Below are positions 1 through 11,845 of a stretch of DNA of 64,000 bases, one piece after another (the stretch's first letter is position 1; each line of letters starts with the position of its first letter). Origin of the DNA: Phytophthora sp. 'mugwort' (lineage: Eukaryota > Oomycota > Peronosporomycetes > Peronosporales > Peronosporaceae); NCBI GenBank assembly GCA_033558025.1, contig JAUCEF010000001.1, positions 1,612,001 to 1,676,000 of the forward strand. The letters are read 5' to 3'. The notes below the pieces were generated by a model. That model had not been told where the DNA came from and searched no databases. It saw nothing but the letters and a program-made list of their open reading frames with translations. The translations under genes were made by a program, and so were the position numbers.

Positions 1-149
1 GACGTCGACGTCCTCCAACGTTTGGATCGATCTCAAGCCCATGTCCGTTGAACATTGGTCTACCGGCAGGGGTCATACCATCTTCAACCTCTGGCACTCT
101 TTTGTTGCGCACGATACTTCTGTTCAAGAGGACGCGCTTTCCCTACCTG

Positions 150-1870
150 TGGACACGCTGCGAGCACGTGGACTAGCATTCCTTCAGGATGTTGCCCTTG
201 ATGTTCCGTTCTCGCGTAGTTCCACCCCATTTGAGCTGTTACGGCTTGATATTCTTCGGTGCGCTTCTTGGCTCGAATATAGAACCGCTATGCCGAGCGA
301 GATTGCACTCGAACGTGATCACTGTTCGGGCTATCTTGCGTGTTAGGCCCAAGTTGAAGCAACGTATAACTTGCCAACTGCTTCGTCCAACGCATGAGCG
401 GTGTTGTAGCATCAGGAAGTAAGCAGGCTCCCGCGCACCCTCATTCACACAGCACTCCGACAGTACCTTGATCAAAAGCCCCATCTTTAATCGCGTCTTC
501 AACGTGTAGTCCCCTTGATAACCCGAATGAACTGCTCAACGGGGTTATTGGTGGTAGCAAATCCAGATTTCACGTAGCAGCATTGCCATCTCGAATATCT
601 TCTATTTAGTTGCTGCGTCGAGATATAGGCTGCAAAGGCACTGAGTTCGTTCTGGTTTCTCCGTTGCTGCAAATAAACATCAGTGACTCGAACCAATAAT
701 TCATACGTTGTGCAGACGTGCATGTCGTAGACTTGCCCAAGCACACCATTTGCCACGCGTTCTGAAAGTGACTTCGTCCATTCCTGATCTTTCTTCATAA
801 CGTGAACAAAGCACATTGGGAATGTGAAGTCCGAGTCGTATCTGAATACCTTCTCCAGCGCGTTGAACTGGCCATCTTCCGCATCACCCGTCACATACTT
901 CAGCGGAAATTTCTTTCCAGTGACCTCCGCATACGACACTCGGAACGCCATCAACGCCATCGTGTAGACGCTTTCAATACGCGCGAGATGATGCAGAACA
1001 CTACCAGGGAAAGGTCCGCGCGCGGTCCGAGATCCGTAGCACTAGTACAGGGTAGCCGACATGTGAAAGTTTGAATGTTGCGTCCAGGTGGAAGACGAAG
1101 GTTTCCGGGTCCCAATCGAGCCGCTTCAGCAGTGCTTCACTGGTAATCCCCACAACGAAAGGCTCCGAGTCCGAACCATCACCGACAATCAGCTCTCCTT
1201 CGGAAGTCTTGCCATATGTAAACGAAATTGGAGCACTGTCGTCATCGCCGCCGGTATAAGCCATATCCCGAACAGCGTTCACATATCGTCGTAGTTGTCG
1301 ATGCAGCCTAGTTTGGGTCTTAAAATAGTAGTTGATGAAGTTTTGCAGCACGCGCAACCGAGGAAGCGTCGCCCCTTCCGATCCAAACTTGGCGCGCAAA
1401 GCATTTCGCACGCGAACGGGGTTCATTCGTAGCGCGGTGAGCTCTCGGCAGTACGGCTTGTGTTGTCCGGATAGTCCGGCTTTGCGTGGTTATATCACCT
1501 CCGAGAGATGATTTCCGGATTCGAACAAGGACATTCGTCGCGTCACAGAGCAGGTTAGGACTTTTCCGCGCCATCCACACTTTATTGAAGGACATGTGTC
1601 GCGACAAGCTTGCGGCTTGCACTGCAGCAACTGGTAATTCATGGTGTGTCTGGGACAATTCGAGCAGATGGAACTTGCGCTTGTGTTGGCCTTGACAACC
1701 CGAGCTGTCTTCCTCCAGTCGAGTAGCCCGTTGCCACTGTCCTCGTCGACGGCAAACGCCAGCTCTCTCCAGTCGATTTCCCTCGGCATCCAGTCGGGAG
1801 CGGTTTCAAAGGAATGACTGCCACTCGTGTGAGGTGCGCTATGGGGAGGTTTCAGGAAAATGACTGTCAC
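150..1870 (-). pseudogene. Mutator-like (MULE) transposase relic 1
   Basis: Remains of a MULE transposase, broken over several frames. Reading down the minus strand there is a Cys-rich N-terminal segment (about 1690-1560, with CSNC and CGWRGK), then the start of the catalytic core at 1426-1001 (FHLDATFKLSHVGYP; the D of LDATFK is the expected first catalytic Asp), then 960-499 with YVTGDAE (second Asp) and the family-typical NNPVEQF, then a helical tail near 500-240. Frames change near 1430, 1000 and 500, so it cannot encode a full protein. A related relic lies at 32.2-34.05 kb with the same motifs in the same order (KMGMLL against KMGLLI, TNNPVEQ). The family assignment rests on motif order; the ends are approximate and no terminal inverted repeats were located. 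Confidence 0.75.
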
Positions 1871-2225
1871 TCATCAGAGGTGCTCGAAAAGGGCCGCTGC
1901 GTACGTACTGGGTGCTGTCCATTTGCCACCTCTTTTATACTTGTGTGATGGTCCCCATGTTTTATGTGCTTTCTAGTAAAGCAATGTGCGGAATTATAAT
2001 TGATTGTGAAATCCAGCAATCTGTGGTGTTTATTTAAATCTTCTGTGTTAAGCAGTAAATTAGGTGGCGAAACGTAAAACACGGATTTCTAGTGGGTTGT
2101 CAGCAAAAATCAACCGTGTCGGCAAGTGCGTTAGTCATTGGGCGAATCGCTAGGTCCAACTCCTCCGTGGGAAGCCGGACAACCTCAGAGAACCGATTTT
2201 TATCTTTCATTGTCGATTTCTAGTC
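1871..2225. other. intergenic, no gene seen
   Basis: Spacer between two transposon relics. Only short out-of-frame ORFs and A/T-rich stretches are visible and no coding signal was recognised. Confidence 0.5.
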
Positions 2226-2228
2226 GTG

Positions 2229-3340
2229 GCGATGAAGCGCAAGTTCACAGTGGAAGAGAAGATGTCTGCAGTCCAAGGACTGGAGTCTTCGAGCGTCCGA
2301 GCGGTTGCCAATAAGCAGAAGGTCGACAGGGAGACTGCTCGCAAGTGGAGAGTCAGAAGAATAGGCTCCAATTTGTCAACAGCGGACACTACCGTCTTCG
2401 TGACGATGACGGATTTGTCGTGTCCGACGAACTTGATTTGGAGAGATACAGCGACTCCGACGATGTGAGGTTTTCTGTTTGCCGACACGATTTCCGAGAT
2501 GGGATCTCTAGTGACATGCTCGAAGCACACGAGAACTCGGACTTCCTAACTGAATATGACTCACATTGACAATTTGATACCCCCATCCCCTCAATAGTGC
2601 TCACGTAAGGCGTTGGGCTCTAACGTAGTTCCCCACGGGGCAGTATCGCAGGTCTTACAGTACATGGACGTTATAACGCTCGATCTTGCAGGTTAAACAT
2701 GGCATTTGTTTAAATGGCACTGGTCAAAGCCCCAATGTCGAAAAGCGTTTCGGCGTCCCTCACAGGACTTCAAACAACTTCCGTACTCTGTCTTGATTGT
2801 CTTTCTCAAATCTGACACCAGCTAGGACGAGTCTCCAAACAGATGACCTGGGAGCTGCAAAGTACAGCAGAGTTTTGGAACGTATTCCTGATAATTTCAA
2901 TTCTCTGGGAAACGCTGGCTACGGACTTAGTGATAAGGTCCTCACTCCCTAACGCGCGTTAGGTATTACTGGAGGGAATGGGCTCAGCGAGTATCTGGTC
3001 GCCCTCAAAAATACAAAGAACTCACGTATTGCTCTTCAATCGGCGTCACGCAAAGCACGGAAGTTGTAGAGCGCGTAATCGGAATCCTGAAGCGCTGATT
3101 CAAAGTGCTTCGCTCGTGTATGGACATTGCGATGGTGACTATAAAAACTGTCATATTTGCGTGCATGCAACCCATACTGCTATTCGAGACTACAATGCCG
3201 GTGATCTCGGCGACATTTGCGCGATCCCGCCGTGAGGCTCGCCGATATGAAGTAGTAAATACGCTCAGCAATGTCACCCCGTTTGACTTTTCTTCTGCTG
3301 AAAACTGGCGACGCTGGATGGCAGATGCAATGTAAGCTGA
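2229..3340 (+). pseudogene. PIF/Harbinger-type transposase relic with N-terminal HTH
   Basis: The 5' part (ATG at 2232) encodes a basic helix-turn-helix segment (KRKFTVEEKMSAV, then SSSVRAVANKQKV and ETARKWR). After a frame change it continues as an acidic linker to about 2569. Around 3030-3240 the frame recovers sequence typical of the C-terminal end of DDE_Tnp_4 nucleases (FNRRHAK, VERVIGILKRRFKVLR). The middle is riddled with stops and no catalytic triad can be followed. The two ends are seen; that they belong to one element is inferred from order and strand. Confidence 0.55.
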
Positions 3341-3789
3341 GTATCAAAACTATTATCGTGTTGGCGATAACGATTGATACGTGAGTGCTTTGGAAGAGGA
3401 TTATATCAATAGCGATAGTTGCAGTGACAGTGAATAACTTACGTTTACGAAGCGCTTTCAATCTATTGAATCCTTCTTAGATTATGTGTGCCTGCTCAAC
3501 ACATTCTTAGTCGTAGTCACTGCTTCAAGGACTTCCTGTACAAAATCTAGTGGGCTTAATCACTCAACGAGTGAGAATAGCGATATGAGCACTATGTGAC
3601 CTTCTCCATCTTTTGTAATTTTTACTAGCGCATCCGTTCGTGATGCTCGAATAAATCAAACTCAAACTTGTAAGTCTAGCGCATAGGCGAATGCTAGCCA
3701 AGTTGTTGTATCACACGACTTAGATATCAGCCTGTAACTGATCACCGTCGTCGAAGACCATCGAAGCGTCGTCATCGTGGTCGACAAGC
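3341..3789. other. intergenic, no gene seen
   Basis: No open frame longer than a few dozen codons and no recognised motif. Confidence 0.5.
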
Positions 3790-3850
3790 ATGGCGCAACG
3801 GCTTCCCATATTTTTATGCAACTTGAACTCAAAGGACATTAACGCCGTCT

Positions 3851-4440
3851 TCAGCAGCGCGCGTAACTCTCTCTCTCGTCTTTCTTCATGTCATCGGTCG
3901 CCTTATGTGTGCGCCTCGCTCTCGATGCGCCATCGCGGATGCGGCGCACGCTGTCAAACCGCTGCTCGTTGCTTGGAGGAAGTGCTGCACGGTTGGCTGA
4001 ACATGAGAAATATGACATGTCTTCTTGGTACGCCGCGTCGTCATCCATAGCGTCCAGTGTCATCACGGTTTTCACCTCTTCAATCAAATGCTGCGGTGGC
4101 GCGTGTTTAGTACATCCCCGTGCCTAATTCGGTCCAAAATTGTCTCGCCGCTATCTGCTTCGGGGCCAGTAGCGCGCAAGCACTTGTCTAAAAAGCCGAA
4201 ACACGTTAGTATCAGCATGATGATCTGCTGAAAGAGCTGCTATGATTCACCAGCAATAATGCTGCAATGCACCTCGTGCTCAAACCACTGTCTCGAAGCT
4301 GGATAATCTTTCTTCGTGGTCGCTTCGATCAGAGCGTCCCAAAGAGCGTTCGGAAACGTGAGCTTTCCCGTACGGAAGCTACACCTACACCGCTCGGCCC
4401 CTTGGTTTACTTGTACAAGTCGTAATTGCGCATAAGAGCA
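3851..4440 (-). other. possible decayed ORF, unrecognised
   Basis: The minus strand holds two patches that look formerly coding. Around 4370-4240 is a segment with LTFPNALWDALIEATT and SRQWFEHEV. At 4087-3851 is an acidic-then-basic helical stretch (TVMTLDAMDDDAAY, RRIRDGASRARRTHK). They are in different frames. Composition resembles a transposon accessory protein, but no family was recognised. It lies just upstream of, and opposite to, the Harbinger-type transposase relic that starts at 4577, so it may be part of that element (inference). Confidence 0.3.
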
Positions 4441-4576
4441 TCTCCACCGCGCCGCGGTATCTGCCTCTTCAAGCGTTCAGCTAACAGAGGGACAACAAAA
4501 CAATTTTCAGATACACTGACCCTTCATCCACCGCTGCCTCTTTACAGGTTGCCGTTGCCAGTCACAAAAGATCCCG

Positions 4577-5790
4577 ATGGAAGCATGGCTGAAGAGAGCC
4601 CTGGCAGAGTTGGAGGAGCTAGACGACGCTGAGAACGCGGAAATGTTTTTCGTGCACGCTGTTGTCGGAGAACTACTAGGCGATACCGCTCACCCGGTCA
4701 AGAAACAACGTGGTGGATCAGCATCAGGGAGTGCTGCCAATATTCACCGGGACGCGCAGCAGGCTACGACCGTCTTATTGCTGACTACTTCTCTCCAAAC
4801 CCTGTGTACAACTCGAAGCTGTTTCGGCCGCGTTTTCGCATACCACCCGCCGTGTTTGACATTATTCACGAAGGTGTCGTCGAAACAGATCTTTTAACAT
4901 AGTGCAGATGTATGATGCGCTCGGGGTACGTGAGCTCTCGCCCCACGAAAAAAATCACTGGGGCAATGTCCATGGCTTGCTATGGCGTGCTGAAACTTGA
5001 CCGCCGAATACCTCCGGCTTGCTGAAAGTATGGCACTGGAGAGTTTCAGGCGGTTTGCCGTCGCTTTGACTGATCGATATGGAGCTGAATTCCTACGGGA
5101 TCCAACCGAAGATGATATTCGCCGGCAAGCTGAGCTTACCGCAAAGCGAGAGTTTCCTTGTATGTTCGGCTCGCTAGACTATACGCACTGAAACTGGAAG
5201 AGTGGTCCGGTTGGTTGGCAAGGTATGTATCACGACCGCGACGGGAACGCGTCCATGATCATAGAGGCTGTGGCAACCAAGAATCTTTGAATTTGGCATC
5301 ATTATATGGGATTCTAGGATCGAACAATGATACTAACGTTCTTGATCGCTCCCCCTCATTGTGAATTGTCTGCGTGGGCGTGCACCCAGCTATGAGTACC
5401 AATTGAATGGGCATGAGTTTAATAAATGCTACTTGATCCGAATTGGTCCGTGTTTGTGAAGACACTAAGTGATCCGCCAAACAGAAAGGAGAAAAACAAT
5501 GCGATGAGGAAGCAGCTCAGAAAGATGTGAAGCGGTGTTTTGGTGTGCTGAAAGCTCGGTTTGTGATTTATCCCAACGTGGGAGTCTGTGGGACGAAGCT
5601 ATGCTGCGGAACGTGTGGAAAGTCTGTGTCATCATGCACAATATGGTGGTGCAATATGGAAGCGTTGGCGGCGAAAACGACTATCTAAAGGAAATCCAAT
5701 CTCATTCAAATGCATGAGATGATCTTACGTTCGCGGGATTCTCTGTTGGTGGAGATGACTTCAATTTAAATGTACACAACATTCTGCGCT
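4577..5790 (+). pseudogene. PIF/Harbinger (DDE_Tnp_4) transposase relic
   Basis: Starts at an ATG (MEAWLKRALAELEEL) and can be followed almost end to end through frame changes: RFRIPPAVFDIIHEGVV near 4830-4880, ESFRRFAVALTDRYG near 5030-5080, then FPCMFGSLDYTHWNWK (first catalytic Asp within GSLDYTHW) near 5150-5200. Next come GMYHDRDG, SNNDTNVLDRSPS (second Asp) near 5325-5350, YELNGHEFNKCYL near 5390, VKRCFGVLKARF (third acidic site region) near 5530, and LWDEAMLRNVWKVCVIMHNMVV near 5595-5650. Frameshifts near 4770, 4890-5000, 5190 and 5370 and several stops make it non-functional. The motif series is that of oomycete PIF/Harbinger nucleases. Recognition of the family is firm; its ends and inverted repeats were not found. 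Confidence 0.8.
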
Positions 5791-5909
5791 TCAGCGACAA
5801 ATAGTAGAATACCTGTGGCAATTCAAGATGGCAAATAGCTAGATTTTCTTAGAGCACCCACAACAGCATTGATGGCTATGCATTTTCATCTTTGCTCAAT
5901 ACACCTTTT

Positions 5910-6650
5910 TTAGCTTTCGTCATTAGCGTCATCTCTTACATCGATCGTCAAAGCTTCGGCGGCATCTGGAGCGGAGCGTACGGTTCGTGCTCGCTTGGGC
6001 ACGGCTGCTCGGTGAAGCTGAATGTATTCCAACGCATCCGGCTCCAAGCTGTCCTGGGGGACTGTAAGCAGCATCAAATAATTTGGCTTCCTCAATGGCG
6101 TGTACACGCTTTTCGCTGTCTCTAGCAATTCCATTAATAGCCGAAGCCAGGCGCTTGCTTGCTCGTTGGCCTCGTCCACTATCTTTGCAGCGGCTTCAGC
6201 AGCTTTGTTCCGTTGACGACGAGGATTGGCAACCACTTTGGTGCCATCGACGACACCACTCTGCACAGTTGAGTCTATCCCTACTGTCCCATGAAATGCT
6301 TTCCATTTCGGCTCTTCAGACAGAATTCGCCAGCAATGCAGGAACTTGAATGTTTAGCTGTCCTTGACGCCCTTCGTCATGTGTTTACCTTGTAGTACCA
6401 GAAGACGTCCTTAATATGTTCCTCTGCATTTGCGCTAGACTTGTTCAGGTCCCGAACAGTGGTCATTTCTCCACAGAATTTAGAGATGTCATGCTGAATG
6501 ACATCCACTTGCACTCAAAAAGCTGGGATCGCACGTCTGCGTCGGAAGTCCGTGCGGTATTCAAGTGTGCACCCGAGTTCTCCCAAACGTCGACGACTTC
6601 TGACTGTTACCTTTCTTAACACAATGCGGAGGTGTAAATACGAACGGCGC
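5910..6650 (-). pseudogene. probable Harbinger accessory ORF, partial
   Basis: An open minus-strand frame at 6266-5910 encodes 118 residues that are basic at the start (ANPRRQRNKAAEAAAKI) and then helical (EQASAWLRLLMELLE). Upstream to about 6650 the strand still reads as protein-like in shifted frames (KYSGVWENSGAH). It is convergent with the transposase relic at 4577-5790, as in PIF/Harbinger elements that carry a DNA-binding ORF and a nuclease ORF. The link to Harbinger is inferred from position; the protein itself was not recognised. Confidence 0.4.
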
Positions 6651-6660
6651 AGCTGAGACT

Positions 6661-6712
6661 CTTCCTCTTCGGCGAAGTTCTTCCTCTTCGGCGAAGTTCT
6701 TCCCCTTCGCGC
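6661..6712. repeat. 19-bp tandem repeat, 2.5 copies
   Basis: Two direct copies of a 19-bp unit (cttcctcttcggcgaagtt) are followed by a degenerate partial third copy. Each unit has an internal small palindrome, ttcggcgaa. Confidence 0.85.
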
Positions 6713-6719
6713 GTATCAT

Positions 6720-8400
6720 GGCAGCCGACTTGGGGATCTGGTGCTCGCTTCTCTGGTGTTTGTATTTGGCAATTCTCGCTCAATACCAATTCGCTGGAAA
6801 GATCTTTGTCGGCTCGGAGATGGCTGTCTACATTCTACCGATTGGCGAGCCGTCGCCCTATATAGCGCGACGAAATATTTCAGTTAGATATAGCGTGGCG
6901 CAGTAGGTGGATAATTTATTGTCTGCTCTGAACATTATTGATAGAGGCAGATAGCGCGGCGTTATGGAGATGTTCTACTGCAGTCGAGTTTGGACGTGTA
7001 TTGCGGTGTCAAACGCATTAAAGGTTAGTACAACGAGCAAATGCGAGCTCAGATATAGCAAACAAGTAACTTCACCTTTCTCGAGTGTTTACTTCGTGTT
7101 CAGCGCTGCTATCAGGTCGCTCCAAGCTTTACTTCAGACCTTTGTTCGTTATGAACGAGGGTTCGTCACGAACTTTTGCGTACACGTCAAACAGGTCGAA
7201 CTCCTCGCACACAGTCCACGACGCGCGCTGCTGATCGATTGACACGGCGGCTGCTTCCCCGAATCTTTGATTTCTTGGAGGCGTACCCTGGGTTGCCTTC
7301 TCCTTCGCAGAAACAGTTTGATTCGTCATGATATTGTGCTGTCGCCGGCTGAGCTTCTTGTAGATACAGAAAAAGGAAGATTGACCACATCAGGCAGCGG
7401 CGCGGGCGTAGCGGTGTCCTTATGGCAAAGCAAAAACAACATTATAAGATCCTTCTGAATCAGACATCCTGCTTCATTCTCTGGAAATCGGGTTGCCCCT
7501 CCCCCCCCCCGACTTTCAGACGATGCAGATAGTGGTGGTCTAGCGCCGAAACGTCATTTCGTGTTCGCGATCTTCATTTCCCCTCGAAACGCCATTTTCT
7601 CCCAAATAACATATTTATCTACCCATCACAAACGCGGCCTAAGCATCAAAAGCTCTGATCATTTCGAAGCTTATCCCCTCCCCGGTACGTCGTAGCACAC
7701 GGATGATTTTAATCAAAAACAACGTAAGTGAAAAGTTTCATTCTCCCGCAAAATGACCTGCAGCCAACAAGCTACCACATGTGGTTTGGTACTAGTACAG
7801 TGCAATGATTGTTAATATTTTAAGCTATATCTATTCTCAACATACGCTGATCGAGTCAACAAGAACAAAAAGCTCCGATGAAGCTGTAACCTATTGTAAT
7901 GTTCCATGAAATGAACCTGGAATCAACATGGCTGAAGTACAGGCACTCACGTCAACAACGCATATATTTATGAATAGCACCTTGAAAACAGGCAGACGAT
8001 ACATTTTTCATGCCGCTAAGGTGGATTTATACTTTACAGGACGCCGCAGTTGACAAGGAAAACAGCAGCCGTCTGATTCTGTATGCAGTCTACTTCACAG
8101 ACATTTATCTAAGCTTGGCAAGATGGCGTATACGCTATTAACAATACCGCAGTTAACCACGTACTTAAAGCATCTCCAACACGGAGGGCCCTTCCAGACT
8201 CCAAACTAAAAATAACCGGTAGATCCCAGTTTCACAAGTGGTTTGGCACCCTTAAGTCTCCAACGAACCACTCGCCTTTCGTCGAAACTTCTCTGCAGCA
8301 GCATATGCCTTATCGCCTCTGGCCTTCAACATAGCAGTAGCTGCGTCCCGATTCATTGACTACTTGCCTCCATTGACCGCTCTGTATTGGCCTTCTTTGC
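6720..8400. other. long spacer without genes
   Basis: No convincing coding frame. It holds TATAGCGCG/GATAGCGCGG-like short repeats around 6860-6960, a run of ten or more C at about 7499-7510, and otherwise non-repetitive low-coding DNA. Two short plus-strand frames (6964-7242, 7267-7458) show no recognisable motif. Confidence 0.5.
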
Positions 8401-8428
8401 GCTAGCTGAACGTGAACGCTCCGCGGTA

Positions 8429-8559
8429 CTGGCGAAGATGGTTACGAGAACCAGGAGTTACTGCTCCCAAAAGTACTGGATGCGGCTCCCGTTGGTACTG
8501 GAGGTGGATACAGTACCCCCGGAAGTGGTAGCTCCTGGTTCTCGTAACCATCTCGCCAG
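8429..8559. repeat. inverted repeat, ~32-bp arms
   Basis: Arms 8429-8461 and 8528-8559 are reverse complements with one single-base gap and one mismatch, around a 66-bp spacer. The core of each arm is ggttacgagaaccagg or its complement. It is embedded in the downstream part of the Myb-like relic on the minus strand. Confidence 0.85.
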
Positions 8560-9010
8560 TTGAGCGCCGGTTGCGGTTGCCTGTACGCAAGGTCGAGCTG
8601 TTGCCGCTAGTCCTTCCACTTTGGATCGTCACGAAGCTCTCACCAAACCCCCAAGTACTCGAAAACCTGGTCGTATTCTCCATCGTACATCGCTACTGCG
8701 TCGTCGATGTGGGCTTCTGCGATCATACCACTTTTGTTTAGCTGAAGTGCGGAGGCGTAGCAGCCACAGAACCTCGCGGCCGTCGCACGCAGCATTTTCA
8801 ATCTTCATAAGCGTCTTGGGCCTATGCTGTTGTAACGAGAAGTCACCTTATCCCAAGAGTTGTCGGCTTTCGGGTCTTGCCCCACCGCTGCTTCCCTCGA
8901 TACCGCGACCAACGCCTTTGCAAACAGCCTGTCTTCCTGGGGGTCCCAGTTCGCCCCACGCGCGAGGCGTTGCTTCGGTGTGGCCCGCATCTTGACTTTT
9001 GGTATCAATC
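8560..9010 (-). pseudogene. Myb/SANT-like transposon accessory relic
   Basis: The minus-strand frame at 9008-8805 encodes GANWDPQEDRLFAKALV followed by SWDKVTSRYNSI. Tryptophan spacing and the W..EED.LF..AL...S..W.K...R pattern are those of a Myb/SANT-like DNA-binding domain of the kind that accompanies PIF/Harbinger elements. The frame then breaks; a second open stretch continues at 8683-8402 without clear similarity. No intact start or full-length protein remains. Confidence 0.5.
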
Positions 9011-9324
9011 ATAGCTGTGCTGTCCCATAGAATTTTACACATAATAGGGCCAAGATGGACCATATGAGACACAATGTGCGGGCGAAACGATTGGGGTTTG
9101 ATCAGCAAAGCACTACACCAAATTTGACTGGTTTGACACCACGTAAAGCATTTATTTTGCTGTCGGTGCAAGTTGAGGTCTGCGTTCAAAGCACTCGACC
9201 GTAGTTTGAGACGACCCGATACATCCAATAATACTAATGAACCACTTTAGTTATCGAGATAATCGCCCCCAAAGTTTCCGCACTCATCTGAAGTTTCGAG
9301 AAAACGGCCGATTTATGTTTGAAA

Positions 9325-9865
9325 AATCAAACGTCACTAAAGTGGGGGCCACTCAAGAAGCTTTATCAAGATACCGGTGATGTACGCCGACCAGCTCTCA
9401 TCTTTGTCTCCCGCGTCAAGGGAGTGCTCCTCGTCGAATCAACCCACGCGCCGCTTCCTAGTGCAGCGCTGACTAATGCGTCGCCGCTCCGGGGCGCCTT
9501 TGCGGCTTCGCAAGCCTATGGAAGCCAGCTCGAGCAGGACAACGATGTGTCGCAAGTAATCAGGGTGCAGAGAGCGACAAGACGGCTTGCATGTTCACGC
9601 ATTTCCTGGAAACCTGAGCCCTTCCAACTAAACGCCGAGAAGATGCTGGAATTGCACACTAAGATCCGCAGGTCCGTGCCTGATGAATTTCAGGACGAAG
9701 CGTTCTTCGCTTCTCCAAGCGAGCAACAGGAAGGCGATACTAAGGAGGGCATCTAAAAATAAGAGCGCAGAGAGCACCGTACAGCTATGGCTAAGGCTGT
9801 CAAAGACAACAGCAACCGTCGTGGAGGAGACAAAGAGACTTCAGCAGCGTGACTTTAACGATTAA
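9325..9865 (+). other. hypothetical ORF pair, unrecognised
   Basis: A 145-residue frame ends at 9756 with a helical acidic stretch (AEKMLELHTKIRRSVPDEF) and overlaps a second 60-residue frame ending at 9865. No family was recognised. The short length, overlapping frames and neighbouring transposon relics suggest another decayed transposon gene, but this is inference only. Confidence 0.25.
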
Positions 9866-10756
9866 GAAGAGGAAGGGAATGACTAACAGGCTGCAGTAGT
9901 GTAGTGTCAAGCTTAGTTGCAAGGTACTGCAGTATAGCATTTCATTTTTCACCTTCATACTCACCTTCACTGCCATATCGAAATGATACCTATGGTAAAG
10001 GAGTGAGTGATGACCTAAACGTTTATTTTATTCGAGAATGTTATTCTTTGACGTCTGGGTAGCAGCATAATACGATTCGAACGCCAATTATACCCCTACA
10101 GAAACAAAACACTTTTTTCAGTTTTCGATCTGACAAGAGAGATAGTTTTGAAAGCCAATGACTTCGTATGTTTGAGCTTCTGGAAGCGTAGGGGATTTCA
10201 AATGGAGGGGGTGATAGCTGTCTTCACAGTGGTGCGCCTAGATCGCGATCCGTCCTTGGTGCATTAGTATTCGTTTGCTTGAAGCTGTATCATTCATCTC
10301 GAATTGAGGTTTGAACACAATTTTGAGATTTGTGTTGCAGATGCTCAAAAGTACAACTAAAAAATAAAATATTTTAACATACGCCAGCCGTCATTGGTGT
10401 GAACGCGACAATTGAATTGTGTTTCGAAGAAAATCAGGAACGGCTTAAATTTTTTGTTGTGGTGGCTTTCGTGCATGCCAAGAAAACTCGATGATCAACA
10501 AAATTGACCATGCACCGCCAAAACAATGACATGTATGTATATGCATTACTCGGAAGACATTAGAGACGTTTCGAAACACGTTTGCATTACCATTACCTTC
10601 ACGTTTCAGTTTAAAACGGAAGTTGCCCCACCCCATCATTAAATTCGGGTGGAAACGGAAAGGAGTATAGATCTCACAGCACTACTCTCCTTATCCATCT
10701 ATTCTGAGTCATCTGATGCTCAGTTATTGGCTTTGCTTGGCCACTGCTCAAGCTGC
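9866..10756. other. intergenic, no gene seen
   Basis: A/T-richer spacer. One 64-residue minus-strand frame (10639-10445) has no motif and is probably chance. Confidence 0.5.
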
Positions 10757-11415
10757 TATGGAATCAACGAACCGCAAACCCTTTTCTGAGGATGAGGACA
10801 TTATGATTTTAACTGTCAAATGAGCCCTTTCGGCACGAGCACGACAAGGTGATGGAGACGTGGAATAGCCTGGCTACAACGTTGGTTATTGTCCCGGCTT
10901 CTTGAGGACGTATCTAAGAAGCAAGACTGCTTAGAATCGCGTCAACATCTTACTCGGTGAGCTGCTTATACGTCTTCTTTCACTTGTGCGGTATCGACTA
11001 TGACTTTCTTACTCAAATTATGTAACTACTGTGCAAAAGCACTCGGGAGTCTGCTCGTCATTCAGGTATAACGAGTCTAACACCGAGAAGGAAACGCTTC
11101 TTGATGAGCTCTTGCCTAAAATCGAAGACAATAAGATCGAGAAAGCGAACAGGAAGAGGATCAAGGCCGAAGAGACGCCAACTGGAGAAGATGATTCGAC
11201 GTTCGGCAGCTGCACGCCTTAAGCGCCATCGAGAGGGCGACCCGAACGAGGTCTATGAGAGCCCACATAAGCCCAACAAGTTTGCCAAGTTGGTGGACCC
11301 GCTTCGCGGGCAGAAAGGGAAGGGAATTGCTGCAAAAGAATGGGAGCAGGAGAATCTCGACCGACAGGCTATGGAGACGCGTTTCATGCAACTCTTGGAG
11401 ATGCTTGCTAAGTAA
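10757..11415 (+). pseudogene. Harbinger Myb-like ORF relic
   Basis: Starts at ATG 10757 with MESTNRKPFSEDEDIMILTV, the first helix of a Myb/SANT-like domain, then meets an in-frame TGA. Further pieces lie near 10910-10945. The C-terminal half is kept in two overlapping frames: 11076-11222 (ETLLDELLPKIEDNKIEK) and 11101-11415 (ARLKRHREGDPNEVY, then a Leu-rich end MQLLEMLAK), which look like a basic spacer and coiled coil. It faces a DDE nuclease fragment at 11470-11780, the convergent pair expected of a PIF/Harbinger element. Non-functional because of stops and frame changes. Confidence 0.5.
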
Positions 11416-11469
11416 CACATGATCAAGAAGCTCAACGGAAAATGAAATGTGATCTGATTACCGTCAAAT

Positions 11470-11780
11470 ACTGTTAATATATCCCTATATACTCGCGTAG
11501 CGTAGGCGGGAGCTGATTGAAGTAGGATCTAATCTGGTTGCCTCCATAATAGCAACATTGGCAATTCGTCAACAGCCTAGCCACACGCAAAACTTGCCGG
11601 CATGATTGAGGCGGAGCTTCAAGTTCTTTCTAAAATTCACAAGCGCCCACATTCGCTTCATGATTCCAAGGTTTCGCTTTATTGCAGTTCGAACAGCACT
11701 CATCCCCTTGTTGAAGACAAGCTCATGCGTCGTTTGCACAACGATCTTGAAGCGAGTCACCATGTACTTCCTTACTTCCT
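11470..11780 (-). pseudogene. PIF/Harbinger DDE nuclease fragment (C-terminal)
   Basis: The minus-strand frame 11763-11569 contains HELVFNKGMSAVRTAIKRN then GIMKRMWALVNFRKNLKLR, the conserved C-terminal end of a Harbinger-type nuclease, including the helix that usually carries the last acidic residue (here K replaces the usual acidic position before RN). The preceding catalytic parts are absent or unreadable. Confidence 0.6.
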
Positions 11781-11845
11781 TGCTGAATATAGTAAACTAC
11801 GGGTCACCGCAACTCACGGGCTCAATGCAACACCGTAAAAACTAA

